Of a stretch of 64,000 bases of DNA, positions 12,346 to 22,520 are shown one piece after another; position 1 is the first letter of the stretch; the number at the start of each line of letters is the position of its first letter. Under the pieces are notes generated by a model that was given only the letters and a program-made list of their open reading frames with translations, had not been told where the DNA came from and did no database searches. Both the position numbers and the translations under genes were made by a program. The stretch covers positions 23,554,501 through 23,618,500 of the forward strand of contig NC_052668.1 in the NCBI RefSeq assembly GCF_016802725.1, written 5' to 3'. This stretch comes from Solenopsis invicta (Eukaryota; Arthropoda; Insecta; Hymenoptera; Formicidae).

Positions 12346-13910
12346 AAAGCATAATTTTAATTCTGTCAATATGATAGATAACAAAATAATAATAACTTTA
12401 AATAGGTACATCATCATTTTGATGTTGTAAATATTTAACATTGGTTTGAGTACAAATAGTAATTAAATCATCTGCTTGTTGTCAAAATGATAATTTATCA
12501 TTAGAGCCCGATTGCATTTACGTTGATTGCGCTTTATCTTATCGTTATCGGTGTTTTAGGAAATTCTTAATCCTGATTGTAACACGATATGTATGATCTA
12601 ATCCGCAATTGCGGTAGAATGTCGTGGAAACATTCAACGGTATTGAAAACATGCGAGTGTTGTGCTCTTTATAAATAAGAATCAGTGTGTTATTCATTTA
12701 GAATATTATATTTATAACTGTCATCATCACTGATTATCTGCTACCGTTCAGTGATTTCGAAGGATCAAAATCAGCGAATATATTATTAAAAGATAATGTC
12801 TATATTAATGATTGATATAAGTATAGTGCTGAAATTAGAAAGATTTCACTGATTCCGATTTAGAGAGTGGAAGAAAAGCGTCAGAACTTCCTTGGAAAAA
12901 CGTCGACACAGCGACAAAGAATAAAGTATAATTCTCCATGCTCGTTCGTGAGATTGTGTTATTCTCCGTAATACGATTGCGCAAACGTCGCTTTTTAGTA
13001 TTGCAGCTAATTAACGGGATTACCTCATCCGGTAAATGGAGTTAATTAAAGCTAACGCTTCATTTAGAATCCGCCCGCGATTTTCCGATTGTTATGTCTT
13101 ATTACCCGGCGACGGGGCACGTTATCGAGCATCGGGTTGAGAAACTCCACGTGGGAACAAAGCGATTCACGTGTGTGGCCACCGCGCTCGCCGTGTGTAC
13201 TCGCAACGAAACTAGTTCTCGTGTCGCGTCCTTTTGTTGTATGCACAAAAGCGCCGTGTTCGCACCTTTGTCGGCGAGAGATTTTTCTATACGATCTTAC
13301 GTGCACAAGTATAAATATTTCAGTATTCCTTCTCTTATTATTTCTTTCTCTCTTTCTCTTAACTCTACTACGACTCGGATCGTTTTCTCTATTTATTTGC
13401 ACCGTAATCCACGATAATTTGATAATTAAAGAGAAAAATGTTTTGCGCGCGATGTACCTTTTTCTCTTTTTTTTTAATCTTGGAAAGCGTCTAATCTTTA
13501 ACGAAAAGGAAAGTGAGGTAGTCGGCTAAACGGTCAAATTGTACTTTTAATTGTATGTTAATAAATTGGCGAGATCCTTTCACTGAGTTCTCAAACTTTA
13601 TCTGCACCATCTTGAGCTTGCTGTGCGTAGGTATGACGAGAACGCCGAGAAACGTAATTTATGTGCACACTGACTCATGCTGCAAGTTTATTTTCTCCCG
13701 TCTCTATTCACCGAATGACGTTCGCGCGCAACGTACGAAGTCGGTTTCGTGAAAGGCGTGACCTGCAGGTCATTTTACGTGCCAGAATCCTTTTAAATGC
13801 TAAAATGTTTTATTGGAGCAAAAGTCGCGGAAACTTTCGTCGTTCGAGGCACGAAGTTATTCAAAAGAAATGTATTTAACGCTAATCAAATTCGTCTCTT
13901 CTATACGCAG

Positions 13911-14243
13911 AGTTTGGAGCAGGAGAGGCACCTGCTGCGAAGGAGACTCGAAGAAGCTAGAGATGAGAGCGAGGCAAGAGCGTTGGAACTACAGGCTGAT
14001 GTGGAGACTCTTAGGAGTCAACTGGAGGAGCAAAATGAGAAGGCGAGGAGAGCGGAGCGCGACCAAGCCGCCCTCGTCGCGGAGCTGACGGCGCAAAACA
14101 CGAGGCTGGCCGATCAGCTGAGAGAAGCTGCCAAACAGGAGGAGCAGCTGCTCGTGGAGGTGAAGGTGCTGCGGGAAAAATGCGCTCTCAGGAACACCAC
14201 CCTGCAGGATCACGTCAGCAGCTTGGAGATCCTCAGGGACGAG
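13911..14243 (+). CDS. BICDR: BICDR exon a (visible residues 1-111)
   Basis: 333 bp, phase 0 at both ends. Acceptor ctatacgcag before AGT; donor GAG|gtgagc. It encodes SLEQERHLLRRRLEEARDES and a continuous coiled coil ending QDHVSSLEILRDE, which matches the part of BICDL1 just after the CC1 box. Confidence 0.9.
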
Positions 14244-16405
14244 GTGAGCGTGAACTTTTAATCTGAAGATTAAAATCTCTATCATCATACATCATCCAAG
14301 TGCGTAATTATAATAACTCCTTTTTGCATATAAAAACTTGACTTTTTTTTCCTCTCTATTCTTAGTTAGTAATGCTACGAATTTCTTGCCGCAGAGTTTC
14401 CTCCTTGCTTAATTGATCCGCGCGCGGAACGGAAACTGTCGTTATTAATCATCGGAAGCCGAACGGCGCGGTTCTCAGGCGGGGCCCGCTAAATAATTCG
14501 CAGCATCCTTTTTATAAAAGGAAGCGGTAATCATTGCTCGCGTTCGCACGTGAATTTGCTCGTACAATCTCTGGGAAAACGCTATCATCGAATAAAAATG
14601 AACGTGACCCTCGTCGGTCGACTCGATTTGCCTCCGTTTCGTTTCGCTCCTTCATCTCGTCTTACAATGGCAACCGGATGTCGACTCCTTGGGAATCGTG
14701 CACGTAGAAGGCTTATTAAATTAGACGTGGATAAAAATAAATCGAATATAAATGTATGATGCATTTCGCAAACACTGCGATAATTACTATACAAGGGATG
14801 AATAAAATAATGTGAACACGTAGGAAATATTCTCTTTATTTCGTCCATTCCCTGTATTTTAACATTGCGTTTTATGTTATCCGTATGTTTCATATTTCTA
14901 AATTCAGGCAGCCTTGAAAAGTCGTTTGCGCGTGTCGTTTCAGGTACAACTGGTATCCGCACAAAGGACAGAGCTAGAAAGGCGGTCCTTGGAGCTGCGC
15001 GAAGAGAGGGCCAGGGCGATGGCGGCCCTCGAGGAAGCCGAGGAGAGAGCCACGGCCTTGGAGCGGCTCGGCCACGAAGCGGAACACCGCGCGAGACTGG
15101 CCGAGAGGGAGAGGTAAGACCAGAAACCGCGATCTGTATACGTGGCCATTATATTTTAGTTAACACGCGAAGACAACGCTTCATTGAACACGATCTATCC
15201 AGTTACATCTTTCGGAATTTCACATATCCAAAATCCATGTGACGGTCGCAACTTTATAAAATATATTCCGTTGGTCACCAAGCGTTCAAGACATCTTAGT
15301 CAGTTTCGTTTTTCTTTTGTACGTCACATTTTTTCAACCATGCAGTGTATTAAAATGTATTACCTTTAGGGATGAGCTAGCGTCGGCGTTGGCGGCCATC
15401 GAGAATGAAAGAAGAACCCGGTCCGATTCGATACACAAACCACCGCGGTCTCTGCAAGCGGAGATGGAGTGCGAGGAGAGCGGCAGCTCACTCGGAGAAC
15501 AGGACGATGGCAGTCTGAGAACGGAAGTGACGAGGGCGACGAAACGACTGAGGGAGTTGTGCGCCCATTTGAGACGCGGCGAAGATGACTCGGGTCTGCA
15601 GAGCGACTGCGACGAGTCCATGCTAGTGATCAATCTCAACAACTCCGAGGCAGAAGTGAACACCAACGAGCGGGAGACTCACCCTTCGCCAGTAAGCAAT
15701 TCTTCACGTGCCGTTTATTACAAGCATATAATATTAGATGTAGATGTCTAGTTGAACAAACATCTATAATTCTTTTCTTCGTAGACAAACTGTCCGGGTG
15801 CACTGTTAGAGCTGGTCGAAGAAGTCTACAATCTCGCGCTGTCGGGTAGAGGGGCCCCAGGGGAATTGGGATTGGCGGTGGAGCTTCATAGGGTACGAGA
15901 AGAACTGGAGAACTCTCGGGAGCAGTACAGGATACAGGAAGAGGAATTGAAGCGACGCGGCGATACTGTCTTGGAGCTGACGAGCAAGTTCAGCGTCTGC
16001 GAGGCTGAACTTCGCGGCGTCAAGGAGGAACGTGACAGAGCGAGGGGCGATATCGAGCACTCCGAGTTGACGAAGGACGAGATCGTAGCTAAAGCTTACA
16101 AGGTGCGGGATCAGGCGGTGGCCCGGCAGAACAGGGTAGAGGTAGAGCTGGCCAGAACGCGGATAGACATCCTGCAGGCCGACAGCCAGCTGAAGGAGGC
16201 GATCAAGCAGAAGGTCGAGCTCAGTCAGCAGCTGGAGCAGTGGCAGATGGACATGCAGGCGCTCCTGGACGAACACGTGCGCAGCAAACTGACCCCGGCC
16301 TCGCAGATCGTCGCCACGAAAAACGGCGAGAACTCGGACATGTCGGCACCGGCCAGGAAGAAGAGGAGCACCGGCTCGACGAAGAAGATGTTCGGCCTGT
16401 TTTGA
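13911..16405 (+). CDS. BICDR: Bicaudal-D-related protein (BICDR/BICDL), four C-terminal exons, 5' partial
   Basis: Coiled-coil adaptor that recruits dynein-dynactin (and kinesin in vertebrates) to Rab6-type secretory vesicles; it acts in the cytoplasm and is best known in neurons. Exons at 13911-14243, 14944-15113, 15370-15691 and 15785-16405 join in phases 0, 2 and 0 to give 481 residues and a TGA. Nearly the whole product is Glu/Arg/Leu heptad coiled coil. The order matches the family: SLEQERHLLRRR block first, then a segment ending HLRRGEDDSGLQSD that matches the vertebrate CSHLRGNDSADSA region, and a C-terminal coil with KVELSQQLEQWQMDM. The basic tail ends KKMFGLF. The N-terminal CC1 box that binds dynein light intermediate chain is missing and should lie left of the window. 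Identification comes from remembered family sequence, not a search. Confidence 0.9.
14944..15113 (+). CDS. BICDR: BICDR exon b (visible residues 112-167)
   Basis: 170 bp. Acceptor tcgtttcag before GTA; donor GAG|gtaaga. The phase-2 end leaves AG, which combines with G of the next exon to make Arg. It encodes VQLVSAQRTELERRS and further coiled coil. An upstream ATG at 14914 lies in the intron and is not the start. Confidence 0.9.
15370..15691 (+). CDS. BICDR: BICDR exon c (visible residues 168-275)
   Basis: 322 bp. Acceptor attacctttag; donor CCA|gtaagc. It encodes the end of one coil (DELASALAAIENERR), a less structured serine/acid-rich linker (SGSSLGEQDDGS) and the family's conserved LRELCAHLRRG stretch, then an acidic segment. 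Confidence 0.9.
15785..16405 (+). CDS. BICDR: BICDR terminal exon d (visible residues 276-481)
   Basis: 621 bp including TGA at 16403-16405. Acceptor tcttcgtag. It begins TNCPGALLELVEEVYNLAL and runs through the long C-terminal coil, with the conserved ELARTRIDILQADSQLKEA and KVELSQQLEQWQ motifs that match the cargo-binding region of the family. It closes with a lysine/arginine-rich tail. A 210-codon open frame on the opposite strand here is a by-product of the Leu/Glu/Gln codon pattern. Confidence 0.92.
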   Translation, partial: TNCPGALLELVEEVYNLALSGRGAPGELGLAVELHRVREELENSREQYRIQEEELKRRGDTVLELTSKFSVCEAELRGVKEERDRARGDIEHSELTKDEIVAKAYKVRDQAVARQNRVEVELARTRIDILQADSQLKEAIKQKVELSQQLEQWQMDMQALLDEHVRSKLTPASQIVATKNGENSDMSAPARKKRSTGSTKKMFGLF

Positions 16406-17121
16406 CGAAAGTGACGCAGCGCGATGGCTTCGTTGCATTGAGCCGAGCGATCGTGACTGACATAGACCTAGGCTTCTGTGTTCCTGCGTTAAGAACCATT
16501 TTGTATAAAGTAGACGTCAACAGGATTAAGAGAAGAGAGTGCGAATTTAGTGCTCATCTTGAGAATCTGTTCTCTGCTAAAGTCATTAAATGATGCTGCT
16601 TGGACCGTACATACATTGCGATATGTGGACTAATCGTAAACTAGCAACTTTGAGCATCTAAATTTAGCAGTTCAAACTAGACCAGTTTCGTCTGGTCTCG
16701 TGCAAACTTTGGGACCTGTCTCGGCACGAATGCCGAAGCGTTCTCGATGCATGACGCGTGCGAGAAACGTCCGCGTTGCTCACGGCGGGGAGCCTATTAC
16801 ATTGGTGCTCGTGTCGAAACCGTAAATTCGAATTTAAGTGGCATCGCCGTAGAAACAGGAACGTCCGACTTTCTACGATTCCTCAACCAGGGAAAGTCGC
16901 GGAACGTTCCTCCGAAAACGCTCCTCGCGCGACTCGACACGCGACATCAAACTTTTCATTCTTCGACTCGATTACGCGCGTTTTCTGTGTCGGCCACTTT
17001 TTATCACGCGGCTCGATCGATGTAATCCGGCGGACTGTCATTATCGTTCACTCGACTGTTCATGCGAAAAGTATTAATGACATAAAATTACGTTGCGACG
17101 CCGATCGCTAATGGAATCAGC

Positions 17122-17147
17122 GATGAGATGGACAAGTCCATCTCATC
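17122..17147 (+). promoter_or_regulatory. RNA hairpin in BICDR 3' UTR
   Basis: Perfect 11-bp stem GATGAGATGGA / TCCATCTCATC with a 4-base loop CAAG, directly followed by a purine run. It would be strongly stable in the transcript. Function unknown. Confidence 0.5.
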
Positions 17148-18475
17148 TAGAAAAAAAAAAGAAAGGAGAGTCGTCGTTGATGTGTGTTGCCTCCCCGAGA
17201 AATTAAGGTTCCGTTACGAACGACGTCTTTTCTCCACGATAGATAAATTTTCGACACGTCCAAGCGACGTTTCTAGCTCAGGGAAATTTTTCGCGGACGC
17301 TCTTCTAATTTTCGCTCTTTCATCGCGTTTCTTCGTCCGCTCTCGAAAGATCCAGAGGGACCACTGCAATCGAAACGAGATCGGTCACGGTCTCTCGCTT
17401 CACGCGGGCGAAGGGGAGGAGGAGTATCAATCGTCCGAAAGATGACGAAAGAACGCGAAACGTTTAATGTCCCGGCAAGACTGATTAGGATCGGCAAGAG
17501 GCGCAGCCGAGTTTTTTTTTCTCCCGCGCGCGAAAATGCGTCCTGTCATTTTCATCATCGTGGAACGAATCGCTCTCCACGGTAACGAACGATCTCCGAG
17601 TGGAAACTCCTTATTTCGAAATGGCCTCGCGCTCTGCTCGACAAATAATGAAACGAATCGAAGTCACACGAGTGTCTCTCGCTCCGTTTCTTTCGCCGCG
17701 CGACGCGAAGACATCGGATTCCTCTCTTAATATAAAACATTGTGATACGCTGTGTCTTACGTTAGAATCGAAGAATGTTGTGGGCTTCCTGATACATTGC
17801 GGAAGCATCACTTCTGTAATCAATCAACGATCGTATTAGAGCGCGAAATTAAAGAAACTTTTTTTTTTAATTTCGTCAACGATTAAATTGCGAGAATGAA
17901 TAGTAATTGATAAGAAAGCCGTGAATTTGTTATGCACAAACGTGTACTCAAAAGTAGACCTACCACGGGCTTGGATGACTTTCACTATCTATCTGACCAT
18001 GAATAATTACCGTCCGTCCATCGTTCCGTCCGGCAGGACTAACGAATTGTTCGCGATACAACGAGGAGAAACGAGAGTAGGATGATGAAGCGCTTTGAAG
18101 ATGATGAAAGTCGATCGATCCAGCCGGTGATCATTGATATATTAACGCGACGATAGTGCAATATCACTGGAACATTTTTACAACGATATTTAATCGAATC
18201 GACGAATGCAACTCGACTGCTCCTCGACGATTCTGCGTTTCGCACTTGCAGATAAATCGGTCTCGAGGAGCAACGGCTGCGATGCATTTAGTGGCACATG
18301 TGTGATCTCTCACGTGTAGAAATTGCATGAACACGCGTGCGTGCGTCGCACATAGCGAATCGTTTGTACATTAGTTTCCCCCCTCCTCCCTTCGTTTCTT
18401 CGGGGCGAGTGTACCGACGAAACTGTATGATAATTGTATAATTCTCGATCTGATCAATTGCGGCAATATTTATTT

Positions 18476-18481
18476 AATAAA
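18476..18481 (+). terminator. Candidate poly(A) signal for BICDR
   Basis: AATAAA on the plus strand, the first canonical copy in a U-rich context after the stop at 16405. The next sequence downstream (18551) is a transposon, which supports the gene ending before it. Confidence 0.5.
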
Positions 18482-18550
18482 AATCTGTTTTACGAATGAA
18501 AGTCTCGCTTCTATCAGTCTCCTATCCATTGTCATCCGACACGCACTGCA

Positions 18551-18764
18551 AGTCCAATCCAAATGTGTAATTTTTACACACTCAAGTGCGTAAAACGTGG
18601 AGTCACTTTTTACACATTTCTTTGCGTAATTTTTCTATGATTTTTATATGCTTAGATGTATGTCAATGTTAAATTAATGTCTAAACGTGTAAAAAATACA
18701 AAAATTACACGCATAGAAATGTATAAAAAAATGACTGCACGTTTTAGACACTTGGATTTGGAGT
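18551..18764. mobile_element. Foldback MITE
   Basis: Ends AGTCCAATCCAAATGTG and, inverted, ACTCCAAATCCAAGTGTC. The arms stay paired inwards through 'gtaaaacgtggagtca', 'tttacacatttct' and 'gcgtaatttt', with a central loop near 18660. About 214 bp with no coding frame. It lies just beyond the predicted BICDR poly(A) site. Confidence 0.75.
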
Positions 18765-19139
18765 ACTTTTTAATTAATCTTAATTATTAGCTTATTAAAT
18801 TATATTTAGTGTTCTTAATTTTCCGGAAAAAAATAAAATTGAAGAAAAAATACAACTGTGATAATGATAGCAAACTTTGTTGATGAATTACTTAGATATT
18901 ACGGCTTTTAAATGGAAAAAAAAACTTTAAAACGACAAAGAAAAAATTTTTCCAGCCTTAAAACACTAAAATTATTCAATTCTATTTGTTTGTTCGGTGA
19001 CTTCGGCTTACCGCTTTTCTCGCTACATGTCGTTCGTCCCAGCAAGCTGGGAATAACGAGACACGTGAAAAGAAACAAATAGGCATTTATTCACAAGAGG
19101 CAGGTGTAGTTACAGTAGTTTCATTTCTGTCTTGCTTTT

Positions 19140-19200
19140 TGTATATATATGTATATATATATGTGCATATATATACACATATATATATTTATAATAGTAT
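19140..19200. repeat. (TA)n-rich microsatellite
   Basis: Alternating TATATA tract with CA/TG interruptions. It creates false Tyr/Ile-rich frames on both strands. Confidence 0.9.
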
Positions 19201-19696
19201 CTTGTAACCGACCCGTAATCACCGATCGGTTCAACTACGCAATACAAATGGGCATGAACAATGGGGGCGGGTGCATACAAAGTGTTTGTCCTCTCGCACA
19301 CGAAACGCGCCGTTTCTACTCCGTTTCTTCTCTTCATCTTTTTTTTTTTAATTTTACTTTAAGCGCAGCGAGATTCCACTTTATAAAATTCTGTGTGTAC
19401 GTATGCGTGTGTGTATCGGCAGATAGAATCTCGCTGCTCGTTTCACTTGCACGCTGCGCGATCCGCCGTGTCACGATCCCGACGAATCGCTCTGAACGCG
19501 GAGCGATGTTCTCGTCCCGCATCCTCCTAATCAAGTGCTTTTCGCGGCACCTTCAGGTGAGTATCGTTCAAGGGAGAGCGGCCTTCGATCGCTCGTGCGG
19601 ATAAAGTCAGCACGCGAAAAGCACGCGCAATCGCACACGGAAATGCGATACGCTCTGTCAAGTGGGAACCGATCGTCAACGTAATTCGAGGATAAA

Positions 19697-19850
19697 AAAA
19701 AGCACCCTTTCTTTATGGAAAAATACACTATTAAATTCGCAAAAAAACTATTGTAACTAATAGTGTACAATAGTGGATTCGATGGTTTCCCAAGAATTTT
19801 CAATAATTTTCTCACAAGTCCAATATTATTTTTCCATAAGGGTGATCTCT
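19697..19850. mobile_element. Short foldback MITE
   Basis: Left arm 'agcaccctttctttatggaaaaata' (split: agcacccttt, then tttatggaaaaata) is inverted at the right as 'tatttttccataagggtgatct' (split: tatttttccataa, then gggtgatct). Inner sequence repeats 'actatt'/'aatagt' motifs. About 154 bp, non-coding. Confidence 0.6.
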
Positions 19851-20689
19851 AATTAATCGGCGTTGGGTCTTCCCACAGGCATATCGGCGATCCCCTGACC
19901 TCTCTCTCGCACGATTCTCTCCTCTTTCGCAAAGGTGTCGGTGTGTGGTAACAATATATAATATATAGTATGACAATATACGACGACGGCGGCTCTTTAA
20001 ATTTGTCCCCTATAGTAACGCTGACGATGACGTGTGATCATGACAACAATGTAATAACAATGAGGCTTTTAGCGGCGATAGCGGTGAATAATCATAGAGT
20101 AAATCCGTAATCAATTCGTAATAATGTGGCGAGTCGTCGCGACGCGAGTCTCGTCGAATGTGAAGCGCTCCTTCCCTCGTGTCGAAACGAATAATCAATA
20201 GAGCAATTAGTATAAAGATATAGAGAGAGGTACGTACTCTTCTCAAGGTAGAGAAAGAGACAGAGACAGAGAGAGAGAGAAAGAGAGAGAAAGAGACACT
20301 ATAATTATCGATGAAGCAATCGTGTTTCTTTTGTGCAGAACAACTCTTCTATCAGTAGATTCGCATTTTCTTCTTCGTTAAGGGTATTACATGTCACGGT
20401 AAATACAGTAAGGTTTGCTATGCTATGTCAATTATAAGTGGCTCTTGTCGCGTTTCACCACCTGAAACCCACCCCCTTTCCCCTTTCCCCCCTCCCTTGC
20501 CCAAGCTCCGGTCCATCATTCAAGATTATTTTCCCCGTGACAACGTGTCAACACCTATATAAAGAGACAGTTAAGCTATGCGCAATTTGCGTGTGAGTGT
20601 GTAGGTTCTTCTCTCTTCCATACGTATGCGCACCTGCACACACGTGGCTGTAATCTACTTGGGTTTTCGTGTATGCACGCGTGTGAGTG

Positions 20690-20712
20690 TTGTGTGTGTG
20701 TGTGTGTGTGTG
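20690..20712. repeat. (TG)n microsatellite
   Basis: About 11 TG dinucleotides within a wider GTGT/CACA-rich stretch (20590-20800). That stretch gives His/Thr-rich false frames. Confidence 0.9.
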
Positions 20713-22520
20713 AGATGTATGTGTACGTGAGAATGCGACTGTGCATCGCAACACGTGTGCGGTGCGATGACATTTCTGTGAATGTGTGTCTGTCTGATTG
20801 AATTCCATAGCTTCGGCCTTACTTTCTACACGTGTATATCAATATTTACAGCCTCACACCATTTATTAATTCCTCTCGCGCGCTTCTCGAGGCTGTTCTC
20901 CCTCCGGGGAGAAAGAAAAAAAGAAAGAGAAAAGGAAAGAAAAAGAAACAAGGATCGGTTGAAGGATTGAGGTGTCCTCGCTCCTGCGAATCTTCAGGCT
21001 GTGTTCAGAAGACACAACGGTTGTGCAACAATTAAATCTTTAATAAAGGCTATTTCAAACAATTCCGATTAACTGGATCAGTAGTGTTACCAACAACTCA
21101 TATTCATTATTATAATAAAAAAATTAATAATTCCTCTATATATTAAAACTATAAAATACATGATGAATCAAATATATTATAAAAAGAAAAAAAAATTTTA
21201 TGTCTTGATCTAATAATAAAGTCTTTTTACATTAGCAATACTCTTAATCAAGTTAATAGTCGATTGAAGTTAATCAGAGTTGATTAAAGTGACCCAATGA
21301 CTAATTCTTGCACTTTAGTTTTTCGTTGAATCTAAATGTAGAAATAAAGAATCACTGAGCAACCGCTGAATTGTTTTTTTCCACTAAACACAGCCTTCGA
21401 AATTGAATTAATGTACGTCGAATTCAAGAATGATCCGTCACGAGCTCCTTCGATACCATACGTCTCACAGATTCGTGACACTACTGGCGACTTCTGAAAT
21501 GCCTTGTACAACCCTTCTCAGAAAAGATTTCTAATAACAAGACTAAAAATATTCTTGACGTACTTAATTTTATTACAACCTTGTGCAATATAAAAATAAA
21601 ATGTTAAGATGAGATCTATAATTAATATTTTCTTCCACAGAATTAGATAAGATCGATTTGTTATTTTGAGACAAGAGTGACACAATAGAAATGTCAGCTT
21701 ATATATTTCTTACATTTAGAATAAAAATATGTATAAGTCCTTATGTATGGATCATTTGGCTATGAGACGAGATATTTTACTTGCGAAGCGAGCAGCTGCT
21801 TTGTGAATCTTCATGATATTTTATTAAAAAGAATGTTCTTCATATTTTCTTCAGATTAGAAGAATATTATGAGATTTACCACAAATTTTTATTGTTTAAT
21901 CATTGGTACACATAGAAAAATAATAGTATTGAATCCAGAAATCTTTTCTGTGGGTGATGCAATGTTGCGCAAGATTTAAATTCGGTCGTCCGCGTTGATC
22001 TTGCAATACGAGACAAAAAAAGAAAGAATCTCGTGACAATGATTGGATAAAGAGACAGATACCATGAACTATTTACATAATAATAATAATCACCCTCCCC
22101 TATCGGAGATATCATGCATACTCATTCTTTCATGCACACACTCCCGCAACGCTCTATTATATTTCCGCCTCCCTTCTTTCCGCTTTTCCCTGTGTGTATG
22201 CTTTTGTTTCTCTTATTTATAACGCTACATAGAAATATCTTCGTTCTGGGTCCCGCGCAACTTTGTATCTCTCGCAACGACGATGATCTTGTACGACGTG
22301 ACCGTCCTCGCAGGACGACGAGTTTTCCGAATGGGAAAGGCTCTCTCTCGAGGAAAATAGGAGAGCGATTTCAGTGGCTCACAGTCCTACATCTCACTCG
22401 CTTTTATCAGGATACATTTATATAATCGCGAATATCATCTGGATTTATTTCAAGAATTTGATAAATTTATTAATTTATTGATATGAAAATATCAAGCTAC
22501 CCTTTTTATGATCATTGTAT

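Larger units (their letters stand above)
10147..13910. other. Non-coding, last part of the probable BICDR upstream intron
   Basis: The stretch ends in a good acceptor (cttctatacgcag) at 13910. A 170-codon frame at 11010-11519 overlaps long frames on the other strand, matches no known family and has no coiled-coil pattern, so I do not count it. I searched for the BICDR N-terminal 'CC1-box' exon (the conserved alanine-rich motif near the start of the family) and did not find it. A 12-bp-arm hairpin lies at 10927-10958. Confidence 0.5.
16406..18500 (+). other. Probable 3' untranslated region of BICDR
   Basis: No further coding sequence follows the stop. The first convincing poly(A) signal, AATAAA at 18476-18481, follows an AT-rich stretch and would give a 3' UTR of about 2.1 kb, normal for an insect neuronal gene. 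Within it lie two compact hairpins (16679-16698 and 17122-17147). Short overlapping frames here have no recognisable product. The UTR extent is inferred and earlier cleavage is possible. Confidence 0.5.
18765..22520. other. Intergenic region between the two convergent genes
   Basis: Apart from the MITE at 19697 and simple repeats, this holds a GA/GAAA tract (about 20250-20296), a (TG)n tract and AT-rich DNA. No conserved exon on either strand. Part of it could be distal 3' UTR of either gene. Confidence 0.4.

Noticed and set aside
15806..16438. 210-codon open frame on the minus strand
   Set aside because: Antisense to the coiled-coil BICDR exon. Leu/Glu/Gln/Lys codon bias on the plus strand leaves the opposite strand open. 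No family similarity.
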